Assembly: GCA_958450365.1 (NCBI GenBank)
Contig: CAUEEP010000731.1
Location: forward strand, 1,160,501 to 1,224,500
Reading direction: 5' to 3'
DNA: 64,000 nucleotides
Source of the DNA: Mesorhabditis belari
Taxonomy: Eukaryota; Nematoda; Chromadorea; Rhabditida; Rhabditidae
Positions 1-10,711 of the stretch are shown here, one piece after another. Positions within the stretch are counted from its first letter, which is position 1. Each line of letters begins with the position of its first letter. Below the pieces are notes generated by a model. It was not told where the DNA came from. It searched no databases and worked only from the letters and a program-made list of their open reading frames with translations. The translations under genes were made by a program, and so were the position numbers.

Positions 1-1477
1 GGCGAAAAAACAGAAAGCCCTTTCTCCGAACAACCGCTGCATTGTTTTCAAAATAGCCCATCATTGGGCGTGTGTGTGCAAAAATCGGGGAAAAACCGTG
101 CCCCATTTAGTACTTGAAAATTCCAAAAATTCGTAACATGTGAGGGGGGTTTTAATAAGAAAAGAGATGGATATGTATGCCAAAAGCAGAATTCAAAAGT
201 GTGCGTCCACATAAAACCGGTCTAGCCACCCCAACACAGTAGGATCGGCAAATGCTCCCTCTCTGTTGAGGCGCCGAGCGGCACGGCTCACAGTGGCGAG
301 GGCATGCTAAAAAACAGGAACTCGAGCCACCCGTTTCACGCACAACACACTGCAAAGCAACAACTCCGAAATCGGTTTGCATAACCAAAAATGCCGGCGG
401 CTATCGATGATTTTCCTCGCGGGTGGATCACTTTCTAATCGAAAACGCTGTCACGGTCAATTGTTCAAATGGAATCTATGAACACACTTTTCTAGCTAGC
501 CGTAAATCAATGTCATCCCCTGATTAATGAATATCCAGCCAATCTTCCTTAAAATCTCAAAGGAACATAAGCTATAAACGGAGATTTCAAATGCTATAGA
601 CATCGCGTTTCAAGTGAGTCAAGTTCATTCCCAAAGCAAAAATGGCCGTTCAGCCAGCTATGGTGGATTGGAACAAGCAAATCGTAAAAACCAAAAGCTA
701 ATCTGATGGAAATCCATTGAATTTGAACGATCAAACGTTACAATCCAAAAAAGTACTATGAAACGTTTGAAAAATAAGCCGATCGCCACAAGCTGGCAAA
801 ATTGCTTTTCAAAAAGTGACGACAATAACAACTGTGCACTTCAACAACAGTCCGAATATTGATTCGGTGCCCCGTGTCAGTTGTTTGTCAAAAGTTGCTC
901 AAAATAGTTCACAAAGGGCTACATACTGAAAGTAAACAGACTTCACCTAAACTATTGAAACTATGAGCTCATTTTTTCCAAGCAAAACAACGCCAATCCC
1001 GCTCCCAATTTGAAGCCACCACCCATCAAAAAGCAGCCTTTTGCTGATCGACAGTAGGTGGCAATTAAAGAAAACTGTGAAAACCTCAAGCCACCACTTT
1101 AGCCCTGTAGCTTGTAACAAGCAATTCTTGGTAGTCGATCAAAGATGTAGTGCAAAGCTGGCAATAAGGAAACGATCAGAAATCACCTAGTCACTTTCTC
1201 AACAACTTTGGGGCATGATTTCGATGGGTCAACTATGATGCAGCCGAATTTGCAAAAAGCCATATTTATGTGGAGTCAACGTGTTTGTGTTGCAAAATCA
1301 AAGATGAACCTCTTCTGATGAAAGTCCGTTGGCGATCCGCGCAATCCTGACCCGCCTCTGTTGAAATCCTAAAGAAAACGATTTATTAGAAGTCAAAAAA
1401 AGGTAAAATAAGTCTACAGCTATTAGAGGACCCCTTAAGCTCTGAACTTGTTAAGTAAAAACTCGTTCTACTTTCAC
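1..1477. other. Intergenic or unannotated, no gene supported
   Basis: I see no reading frame with domain content or with phase-consistent splice sites. A GC-richer patch around 240-360 is open on the minus strand for 78 codons. It has no recognisable motif and looks like chance. It could be a 5' or 3' end of a gene lying outside the window. Confidence 0.4.
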
Positions 1478-1751
1478 TACCGTAATACCTCTAATAGCAG
1501 TGCCGCCTAGAGAAGCGTCGCGTAGTCTAAGTTTACTCTCAAAAATCTGCTTTCTTGCCACTTTTCAAACATTTTTTCTAAGGGCTGGTTGATGCTAGAA
1601 ATACGTGTTATATTTTAAAAAATCACCCATCCTCTCTACTTTAATTTGGTATCCAAGCGCGCAGAAGCAAACGTACTGGCGTCGAGATATGACCGTTTCT
1701 TTGAGAGTAAACTTCAACCACGCGACGCTCCTATTATAGGTATTACGGTTA
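1478..1751. mobile_element. Palindromic MITE, Tc1/mariner-like ends
   Basis: The left end TACCGTAATACC (1478) is mirrored by GGTATTACGGTTA ending at 1751. The arms keep matching inward: GCGTCGCGT and AAGTTTACTCTCAAA on the left have complements on the right. Both ends carry a TA, as expected for TA target duplication. No transposase is encoded, so this is a non-autonomous element. A further inverted pair (about 1461-1474 and 1801-1814) lies just outside and may extend it. Confidence 0.6.
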
Positions 1752-3024
1752 GAACCATTACTTTGCCCGCACTTTAAGGAATTCATTATAAGATGATCAG
1801 AAAAGTAGAACGATTTGTCGCATTAGTTACTGTAAATAAACGATGCCCTTCCCAAGAAGGACAAGTCTAATACAAGCTCACGAACAGGCCTAATACAAGA
1901 TTAGTCAACGAATCAAAAACCTACCTTTCCAAAGTGCCCCTTGTTCTTGTGGCTATAGCCCGGCTGGCTTGACTTGCGCAACACAAGTTCCCGTTTGTCT
2001 CTAAATAAAGATTATGAAAAAATGATCGAAAACCTTTACCTAAACTCGTTGCAGCGAAACATTTGGCTTTAAAGACAGACGGTTGATCGTCTGGAAAGAA
2101 AAAAGTAGAGATTTTTAAGAAAAAGTAAAACAAAAAAACCGAGAAAGAAGGTTAAAGTTTTTTTTTTCAAAAAACTTTAACCTTCACGGATTCAGGAAAG
2201 TTCGTTTTACGGACGAATGAAATGAAAGAAATTTTCCTTGAGCAAGTGAAAAAGTTGAGCTTCAGAAAGTTAGTTTTTCAATTGCATGGTTGAATATCTT
2301 TTAATTTGTAACTGACGGACTTTAAGGAGTGCATAAAAAACTTGCAAGTGCCACGAAAGTTAATGATACGCACTTGACTAGCTTGAATATCTTTAAAGTC
2401 TTTTAAATTTTGTGGAATAATAACGGCAATTACGAAACATTCAAACAACCCAAAATTTTGCCGTTCACTATCGAATGCATAAGAAAAGTAAGATGAATAA
2501 GTAGCATAAACTTAGCTTTTCCAAGAACTTTAAAAGTAACAAGCCATATCGGCGGTAATCGGTTCTACCAATTTTTATCCCTTTCCTCTCCAATCCATGG
2601 AAGGTTGGGTGAGGTTGCCCAAATTTTGGCGCGAACGTGAAGCAAAATGAGAAAAAAGGGCAAAAAGAGCAGCACTTGTCTTTTGATTGGAGAAAAGGAA
2701 TGGGGAAATGGTCGAGCCGAAGACCCGAGCGCGGGAAACCATCCATCGCCACTCATACGGCAACAACAGGTCTGCTCTTATTGTGTCTTGGGTTCAGTTC
2801 AAATTTATTGGGATTTGATGGTCATTTGGGCGAATTTACCTGTAGACTTTCTTGAACTGTCATGGATTTTAGAACAATTTACTTGTAAACACAGCCACCC
2901 GTTTAATTTACACACATAAATACACCCGTGAAATATACAGAGAAAGGCGATTTAACCCAAGAAAGATTAGAGTAATTAGAAAATTCACTAAATAACAATT
3001 ACACGTCTAACATGCATGTAACAA
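1752..3024. other. Intergenic, AT-rich, no gene supported
   Basis: Several short frames overlap in 2470-2920 on both strands but none has a recognisable motif or coherent splice phases. The region lies downstream of the minus-strand LRAT-like gene, so it should contain that gene's 3' untranslated region. Confidence 0.4.
2147..2185. repeat. Short perfect hairpin
   Basis: GAAGGTTAAAG followed by a T-run is answered by an A-run and CTTTAACCTTC, giving a near-perfect 39-base palindrome. No role can be inferred from sequence alone. Confidence 0.6.
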
Positions 3025-4423
3025 TTACAAGAGGTAGACAAATAGTAAAGACAACATATACACGATGAATGGGAACCATATATTGCATCTCAGCTCAGCC
3101 GTTGATACGATCCGAAAAAAATTCCCCCGAATCTTTTCATCAAGCTGCACGCGGATTTCTAGAAAGTTCTTGTAAAGAAATCAGCAAGAAAACAAATTAC
3201 CTTGAGTGAAGAGCTCATATCGTACGAATACGCCAAGCCATATGTACAAAGTGACGAAAAGTGTTGACAATTCCGACTTGTGATGTTGTAGCTTGTGAAT
3301 TTCTAAAAAGGCTTTTAAAGTTAAACAAACAAAACTAAACCTCATTGTTCATCAACTTTTCGCATTCCTGCATTATCGACTGAGAACTTCGAACTGTGAT
3401 TGGATGTACAATCCTGTAGAGCTCGGGAGGTCCTAAAATTATTTGGAAGATTTCAAACGATAAAATATACCATTCTTTGTATCTTCTGCCAAGCAATATA
3501 AGTATTCTTCTAGCGGGCTCACGAGCACTTCACCGGGCAAATAATCGAAGTTTGAAAATGCACGTTCGTCTAAAATAATTCGAATTGCAAGCAAAAAAAA
3601 CTAAAACTAAATACCTGCTTGACTCAAAAAGTGAAATATGAGTCCATTTCCCGCGTACACTCCAGAGTGGTAAAATCGCACGCCAAATTGACTGCAGGCC
3701 ACAAAAAGTTCATCACCTACAAAAAAATAATTGAATTCTGCTGAATAAGTTGTAATACCTGGTAACAAAACTTTGTCCAAATTGCCGTACTTGTCATTTG
3801 GAACCCTTTCAAGTCGTAAAGCCTCGCGACTTATTCGAATTTCCCATCTAGAATTAGAAAAAAACAATAAATCAAATATCTAATTTAAGGCACCCCTTTG
3901 GTTGTCTGGCAAGGCTATCAAGTGGACATGTTTCAAGTCGTCGACTCACACTTTTCACCCATTTTTCGGCTTCACATTCATCTCTGATGTCTCTGATCAC
4001 CTAAAAAAATATAAAACGCAAAACCTGATTCCAAACCGTGACTGATTCCGAGAACTCGTATGTACTGAAGCGGGATGTTGCGGTCACCAGTTTTATCTAA
4101 AAGAAACAATATGTAGTTAATCACCAAACATAAAATTGGATTCGTGCTCATCAGCTCACTTAGTTTCCTTTATTGGACTAAATTTGCAAGAACCGAGGTA
4201 TAAGGAGTACATCGTTTCAACTAAAGCTGCAAACAGATCTTTCAATAACGTACTATTAAAGTGTATTTTGACGAATAAGTCATCAAACAAATACCTCGTA
4301 GGATTTGCCTTTGTATGTGATGGCCAGCGCGAATCGTTGGCCGAGTGCTGTCGTTCCGAGGTAACACGCCGTGGTCCCGGAGAAGGAGTACCTCAGTCTT
4401 TCATCGACAGCAGCAGACCACAT
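3025..4423 (-). CDS. LRAT-like (NlpC/P60 superfamily) protein with C-terminal membrane tail
   Basis: Eight exons join with consistent phases on the minus strand. They begin at MWSAAVDERLRY and end with a hydrophobic tail WFPFIVYMLSLLFVYLL before the stop. The central part is an LRAT domain. It starts with LLPGDELFVA, carries the first His in YHSGVYAG and the second in LIFHF, and has the catalytic Cys motif NCQHFSSL about 100 residues later. The His-His-Cys set is therefore intact. Family members are thioester-forming acyltransferases or phospholipases acting on membrane lipids, often tail-anchored; in C. elegans, EGL-26 belongs to this family. The exact substrate cannot be told. The N-terminal roughly 110 residues are not recognised. 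The gene lies about 420 bases downstream of the transporter on the same strand, so an operon is possible. Exon 1 and its acceptorless upstream region are the least certain part. Confidence 0.82.
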
Positions 4424-4567
4424 CGTCCAGGAAAAAAGAAAGTTTAGCAAAATGTTTGTGCACTAATAGGGGTCAAAGCTGTGAAACCCTCAGAATCGGC
4501 AAATGCACATTTTTCTCGATTCTTACAAAATCGGCACGACGTCGTGTTACATCGGAACGACAGCACT
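4345..4567. repeat. Inverted repeat linking LRAT-like exon 1 and upstream spacer
   Basis: Inside exon 1 of the LRAT-like gene, GTGCTGTCGTTCCGAGGTAA followed by CACGCCGT (4345-4373) matches, in inverted orientation, the stretch at about 4538-4567. There are only about two mismatches over some 28 bases. The loop is about 165 bases. If the 5' leader extends that far, the transcript could fold over its own start codon. Confidence 0.65.
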
Positions 4568-4841
4568 TACACTACCCACACCCATTGGGTATTTGCTTTT
4601 ATCAGCAAGTAACATTAAAGCAAACAACATAACACGCTATATTTGAAAGAAAAGTTGAAAACCATTTATTACACGTATATCACAGTTTAAAATCTTTTAC
4701 AGTAAGGCAAATTGTCGATAGATGAAATCACAATCACACATTGCACACGAATGAAAATGACTGATAAAAAATGGCAACAAAACACACAAAGACGGAAAGC
4801 AAGGAAGAAATGCTAAAAGGATAGGGTGAAGCTCAATACAT

Positions 4842-6338
4842 TTAGGCGTGATGCATCAGCGCTGGCTTCTTTGGCTCGTATCCATAAAGGAACGTCGAGA
4901 GGATCACAACGAAAGCACCGAGAGCAAACGCTCTAAAGAAAAACTATGAGAAAGTTTTAGTTTGAACAACTTACAAAGAAGGAGTGAAATCTCCCATGAA
5001 AGCCCATGAAATGAACGATGAGATGATGATTGAGAGTGAAACTGCGAATCCTTTCAATATGTTGTCGGCATACTTCACAACAAGGGCGATGATTAAACCG
5101 CCGTAAGCCTGAAATCATTTTAATCGTAATAAAACCAAAATGAATATACCTGAAGCAAAACGACCACCCAAATAATATTGTTGTAGCCTTGGAAGAAGCC
5201 ATTCGTTGCGATGGCTTCGCTATCGTAAAGCCAGCACATGAAGAAACCGCCAAAGATCGAGAAAAAGGCTAAACATCTTAGATTAATAAAGCCTCTGTAA
5301 CATTTTTATCACCCAGTTGCAGATTTCTCATCCACAATGTGACATTGCTTGTCTTTAAGATCTTCTCGAAGTAGACACCAGCAAAACCAGACGAGAAACA
5401 AGCCGCTAACACTGCCAAGAGTCCTAAAACAATGCGTGGATATTTAAAAACATCTAAATTCCCACCAATAAGTCTATCCGATCCGCCAGTTTCAGTTTTA
5501 TTTGTTGCATTCCCGGATGGCAACTAAAACATCGAATTAATTAAAAGATACTTGCAGAAAGGCTTACCTGCACAAGAGCCACTCCACCAGTCAAAAGCAC
5601 GAGGGCTATCCATTTCAGCGGGTTGAGCTTCTTGCTTAGCATCGAAACAGAGAAGAACGCCGTCGTTAAAATTTTCAGTTGATAAGTGACCTATAATTTG
5701 AAAAATTAGTGCCAATGTTAAAAATAAACCTGGTAAGTTGCAGCATCCAACATTGAGAGTGCCAGGAAGAGAAGATTGTTTTGCACAACATAGAGGACCG
5801 CAGGAACAGCTATCTAAAACTTTTTATTATTGTTGTTGAACACCAACAAACCTTTAGCGTTTCTTTAATGTCGGCGAAGCAATCCCGATAAATTTCGCTT
5901 GCAAATGTTGACCATCGCCACCCTGAAGCAAAGAAATAAAACATTGATTAAAGTTAAAGCACTTACTGCTGTTAACAAAAAGCACAAAAATACAGGTGAA
6001 CAATTTCACAATTTCTGCACTAACGACTGCTGTCGACGAAAGATATCGTGGTCCTTCTGACTTCTAAAAATAATGCATTGATACCCATAACTTTAAAGCT
6101 GGGATTATCGGGTTGGGGCCTTTCTAAGTTATCGAGGACGTTAATTATGAAAATAACATTTTGAAATTGTCATTTTCACTAAAACTGGACTTTCCTCTAT
6201 TTTTACTGTGCATTTTACAATCAAAAACTCAAATACCTGTGTTCGTGTAAACCGCAAGATGAGGACAATGGCCGTCGTTTGAGCGATCAAAATCACAAGC
6301 GACATGTACTTGAGGCCATTGTTGGTCTGCGCTGTCAT
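4842..6338 (-). CDS. Nucleotide-sugar (UDP-Gal/UDP-GlcNAc type) transporter, SLC35A family
   Basis: Golgi-type multi-pass transporter that would exchange UDP-sugar for UMP across the Golgi membrane for glycosylation. Diagnostic stretches read in order are [19 protein letters not shown] near the start, [78 protein letters not shown] and [19 protein letters not shown]. All are hallmark SLC35A2/A3 segments. The protein ends [14 protein letters not shown]. About nine exons join in phase; the terminal exon lies at 4842-4930. The chosen ATG sits 18 bases after CTTTAG, which fits a spliced-leader acceptor. A polyadenylation-like AATAAA lies downstream near 4660. C. elegans UGTP/SRF-3-type proteins are relatives; sugar specificity is not readable here. 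No lesion was seen. Confidence 0.92.
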
Positions 6339-6720
6339 TTGCGAAGATTCGACCTAAAGTTAAAGATGTTTAACATGAAAATTTGCTTTAAAAGCAAACT
6401 TCGAAGGAATAGATGGACAAAAAAAGCAAGCAGCTTTCATAAGGATCGCAAAAAAGGTAGTAACAAAAATGGGTTAAGGGACAGAGCTGGGCTGGTCGAT
6501 ACACAAAAGATTGGCGACTCTGCACTCATAAATTAGGGCAAAAATGGTTAAAAGAAGCGTTTCTTCGAGTGAAATCATCGTTTGCTTGTGGTGATTTAGA
6601 GAATTTAAACAAAAACGGACCTTACGTTGTTAAAAAGGCGCAAAACGTTTCATCAAACCAACAAAAAACGGGGAATGACAGCTTTTCGTTTCCAACGAGG
6701 AGAAAGCACCCAAAAAGTGT

Positions 6721-7223
6721 GAAAATGTGGGAGTGGGACAAATGCGACCTTTTTTTGCGCACCCGGCCATTTGCGCACCTTTTTTTCCGCACCTGGCCCA
6801 TTAGCGCACCTTTTTTCGCGTTTTAAAAAAGCTCTAAAAAGCTAATATTAACCAATTTCTATTCCAAAAGTTGTTTTTCTAGGTAATTTGAGGGTGTAGA
6901 ATCGAAATTTTGACATATCAGAGCTTGTGGAAGCGAACGGACGGAGTTATACAAAGAGAAAAATCGACAATTTTCTGTAATTTGACCTACCCGTTTTGTC
7001 TTTCAAATTGATTCCACACGTTCTGTTATGTCAAAATTTGAATTCTACACCCTCAAATTACCTAGAAAAACAACTTTTGGAATAGAAATTGGTTAATATT
7101 AGCTTTTTAGAGCTTTTTTTAAAACGCGAAAAAAGGTGCGCTAATGGGCCAGGTGCGGAAAAAAGGTGCGCAAATGGCCGGGTGCGCAAAAAAAGGTCGC
7201 ATTTGTCCCACTCCCGAAAATGT
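6721..7223. mobile_element. 487-bp palindromic MITE with 8-bp target duplication
   Basis: The element spans 6729-7215. The left end GGGAGTGGGACAAATGCGAC and the right end are perfect inverse complements, and the arms pair for roughly 220 bases each. They include a run of GTGCGC/GCGCAC motifs and a segment around TTGAGGGTGTAGAATC. Outside both ends lies the identical 8-mer GAAAATGT (6721-6728 and 7216-7223). An 8-bp duplication is typical of hAT, Merlin or P-type transposons; the GGG terminus fits Merlin better than hAT. No coding capacity. Confidence 0.88.
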
Positions 7224-7838
7224 TATATTTTTGAAGCGCTAGCACCTGAATAACTTTCAATTTATGGAGAAATTTAAGGAAATGGGGAAGCACGCAGGAA
7301 AATGGATACAAGGTTTTGCGTGGCTGCCGAATTTGTTAAAAATTTCTCACAAAATTAAAAACTATTTAGCTGAGCACCTCAAAAGGTATAAAATGATACC
7401 AATTTACGCGTTGCTTCGTCCGTCGCACGTCGGGCTTTTATGCTCGACATTTTCCCTAAAGAAATGGAAGAATTTAATTTCGAGAAACGATCGAAAAATT
7501 TGACACGAGAGACAAGTTGTTCAAGTTTTTTGAACGTGGCAACGACGTGAAAAGGGGAGGAAATGAGCGAGATAAAATCTTTGTGAGAGGCGGAGGCAAA
7601 GAAAGAGCAAAAGGGGTGCGTTATAAAATGCCGCAAAACCGCAGAGATGGGTCAAGCCAAGGTGGGGGTATAGAGCAGTCTTTATCCACTTCTAAAAGGC
7701 AAAGGCTAGTTTCAGGTTTTTCAACTCGTCAACAAAATAGCAAACCAGATTCTAATCTTGAGCTATAAGTGAAATCTGTATTAGCGCTCCTTTTCAAGGC
7801 ATCAATTGTTGCGCTCTTCTGGGTTTCTGACTTTTGAA
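7224..7838. other. No gene supported
   Basis: Overlapping frames occur on both strands but none has domain content or splice logic. The region lies between two palindromic elements. Confidence 0.35.
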
Positions 7839-8612
7839 GGGAAGGCCAACTGGGTGTGCCGGCCAAATGACATGAGCCATAGCAGAATTTCACGCTGATT
7901 CCGAATCTGTTTTTCGTTTCTGCTAAGGAGCACTCTTTCAAAAGTTATAAGCTTGCAAAGTTTTGTTAGGAATTTCAAAATTACACCCTGAGCTTATAAG
8001 CAGATCTCTCAGAGACTTTAAGTAGCAGTGAACCAGGTCGAACAACATCGTCGATGAAAAGGGAAAAGCATAGTTTGACTACAGCTGCGACAGGCACAAG
8101 ACATAAGAGCCAAAGGCGCACAATTTGTATCCTTACAAGGCAAAACATCAAATTTGAAAAAGCATTGTTAGAAGCATCGAATGAAACTCGCTCATTGTCA
8201 TTAATGTCGTAATCTTGTTTTTTTTAGATTTTAATGATAGCTGTTTAATGTTAATAGTTAAAAGTAAACATTTTTATGAGAAGTAGTTTCAAATAAACTT
8301 GAATTTGAAACAGAGAACAATTAACTTTGCAAATCCAAAAAAACAAAAGAACCTAGTGGGCCCGCGGATCCGAACTAGAGTGGCTTTGCCTTGTATTCTA
8401 ATCTACTGCCACTCAGTCACCACTGCTTCCTAGAGGCCCTGGGAAATTTGCTTATAAACTCGGGGTGTGATTTTGAAATTCCTAACAAAACTTTGCAAGC
8501 TTATAACTTTTGAAAGAGTGCTCTTTAGCAGAAACGAAAAACAGATTCGGAATCAGCGTGAAATTCTGCTATGGCTCATGCCATTTGGGCGACACAATCA
8601 GTTGACTTTCTC
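7839..8612. repeat. Large inverted repeat, arms about 165 bp, spacer about 445 bp
   Basis: The left arm (about 7839-8005) contains CATGAGCCATAGCAGAATTT, CAGATTCGG-type sequence and CTTGCAAAGTTTTGTTAGGA. All recur inverted in the right arm (about 8450-8612). Arms differ at scattered positions, so the repeat is not recent. The spacer has no recognised coding region. It is probably a non-autonomous transposon or a remnant; no clear target duplication was identified. Confidence 0.7.
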
Positions 8613-8939
8613 TCGTGAGTTGTGGATTTGCGTCAGTTGGTTGGTTCCTCTAAAACGTGTCAAATGTTCAATGTTGATAGCTGTAAATGAACTGTTTCAA
8701 TCTTGGGGGAATCTCTGTTCCTTTTATGACTTTAATGAGTCAACCAAACCTCTAAAGAGATTTGTCATTTTGACGACCGAATGCATGAATCTAATTTTTG
8801 AGATTTTTTTGAAAACACAGATCCAAAAGCACCACCAAAAATTGTGACGTTTCAGTGTGCACAGTGTTTGCGTGTTTTTCTTTTGTCTTCTTTTTCTACG
8901 TGCTTTTCAAACAAAATGTTTTCTAAAACATATCTCCTT

Positions 8940-9093
8940 CCCCTTTCTACCGTAATCTTATCTTTATTTTTATCCAATCCATCCACTTTTCCTATCTTTC
9001 AATACCCTTTTTGAACCCTCAAAGAATCAGAAAAAAAATGGCTAGATGGCTAGATTGGATAAAAATAGAGACAAGATTATGGTAGAAAAGGGG
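8940..9093. mobile_element. Short palindromic MITE, copy 1 of 2
   Basis: The left arm CTACCGTAATCTTATCTTTA with TTTTTATCCAATCC is mirrored by GGATAAAAATAGAGACAAGA and TTATGGTAG on the right. The central part CCACTTTTCCTATCTTTCAA is shared with the copy at 10048-10192. About 150 bp, no coding capacity; the TA at each end suggests a Tc1/mariner-type origin. Confidence 0.65.
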
Positions 9094-10047
9094 ACACATT
9101 TTAGAAAAGCCCGTTGTTTTCCAGATAATTTCCACCAAAACCCCACTTGGCAACGTTCCTAAGTATTTACCGAGTAAATCTTCCCAATCAACAACTTTGC
9201 TTTTTCTGCAAGTTATTCTTTTTTTGCCGAGCCAAAAGCGATTTCGAAACGTGTTGACGCGGAAATTTTTTGAAGCATTCTGTGAAGAGGAAAAGAAAAA
9301 CAAAAAAAAACAAAAAACAGCTGAACCAGTGTGACCAGAAAAGAAAATATTGACTGAATAGAGCCAATGTTTCCATTTTTAACTCTGAGAAATCGAAGTC
9401 CGATTTGCAAGAAGTTCAGCTAAATTGGGTAAAGCTGAACTTTTAGGTTACTATAGCTTTTCACTCAGTTCCTCAGTTATTTGGTTGAATAGCTGAGTTC
9501 AGCTTTATATAACTGTGGCTCAAGGAGTACTGTAGTTGAATCGAGGAAAAACTATAGTCCTCCTTGTGCTACAGTAATCCTTAATACTACAGTTCTCTGT
9601 AAGTCGAGGAGTCTTAAAAAGCTCGAAATTTTGACTCTCCCGCCTCAATTTCCCTTCAAAATCTCAAAAATTTCTGAATTTTTCTTATTCTGCGATCAAT
9701 TTATGCACTAAAATCGATTTCTAATTTTCTAAAGATTTCTAACTCTTTCCAGATCCACTTCTTTTCAGTTTTCCATCAGTTTTCCATTAGATTTCTTTAT
9801 TTTTCTCACTTTTCCATTTCTCTCTTCAAAATGCCCTTTGTGTTTACGAGAAGCGCCAAAAAGAGACCCAAAAGATCGTCCTTTTCGCAATGTTTTTTTT
9901 CGAATCTTGCCGCTGTTTTTCGAGTTCTATTTTTTAGCCTCACTCCTCGTGTTTTCCGCCCATCAGATCGACTATAAATAGCAAGAGCATTAGAATTGAA
10001 AATACGCTTCGCAAAGCAGTTCCTAGTCACCTCCGTCTAATCCGTCA
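9094..10047. other. Non-coding spacer between two MITE copies
   Basis: AT-rich sequence with short reiterations such as CTACAGT and AACTATAG around 9440-9600. No supported gene. Confidence 0.35.
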
Positions 10048-10192
10048 ATGCCCCTTTTCTCCTTTCTACCATAATCTTGTCTCTATTTTTATCCAATCCA
10101 TCCACTTTTCCTATCTTTCAATACCCTTTTTGAACCCTCAAAGAATCAAATAAAAAGTGGATAGATTGGATAAAAAAGGAGAAATGGGGCAT
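10048..10192. mobile_element. Short palindromic MITE, copy 2 of 2
   Basis: Same family and orientation as 8940-9093; the stretch from CTTTCTACC to CTCAAAGAATCA is nearly identical. Here the outer ends AATGCCCC and GGGGCATT pair. The right arm lacks the segment containing AGATTATGGTAG, an internal deletion compared with copy 1. Confidence 0.65.
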
Positions 10193-10711
10193 TATCTTTC
10201 TTCTGTTTAAATCTAGTTTTTCTTTTCTTATTTCTGAATCTAGAAGTGATCAATTGCTCAAATTTGCAAGCAAGTAAACGATCTTGGCACCAAATTGGAA
10301 GCAAAATTCTTATTTTTGAATGCAGGACCTTATTGCAGCTGTTGGTGAGCGAGACTTTTTTTTCAAAAGCTGAAACACCTCTGAAATCACCGTATCGCAT
10401 TCTATTTTTATCAAGTTATTTGATTAGTAAAACGGTAACAATAATAAAATTAATAAAATTCAAAATTACAAATGAAATATTGAAATTTCCTTTTTCTCTT
10501 TTAGTTTTATCGATTTTTGATTTCAAATTTTTGGAGTTAAAAAAGTTGAGTTTCAAAATTTTTAATATTGGTTCAGAATCCCGACCTTCAATTTAGATAA
10601 CTGAGAAAAATTCGAATTTCATTTCAAATTTTAGTACCTATTTTAATGTTTTCAAGAGAAGTTCTAGTTTTTAAACGAAATTCTTTCCCTTCAGATAACC
10701 AGTCGAATTTT
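10193..10711. other. Probable upstream region of the next gene
   Basis: AT-rich, no gene recognised. It ends with TTCCCTTCAG at 10685-10694, a good splice acceptor 17 bases before the next ATG. It may be an outron with a spliced-leader site or a 5' intron. Confidence 0.35.

Noticed and set aside
4136..4632. Two plus-strand frames of about 100 codons
   Set aside because: They lie antisense to phase-consistent exons of the LRAT-like gene and to its spacer; no motif.
9019..9410. Overlapping minus-strand frames rich in Phe and Leu (FFVFFCFSF)
   Set aside because: Translation of A/T-rich sequence partly inside a MITE; no start, splice or domain support.
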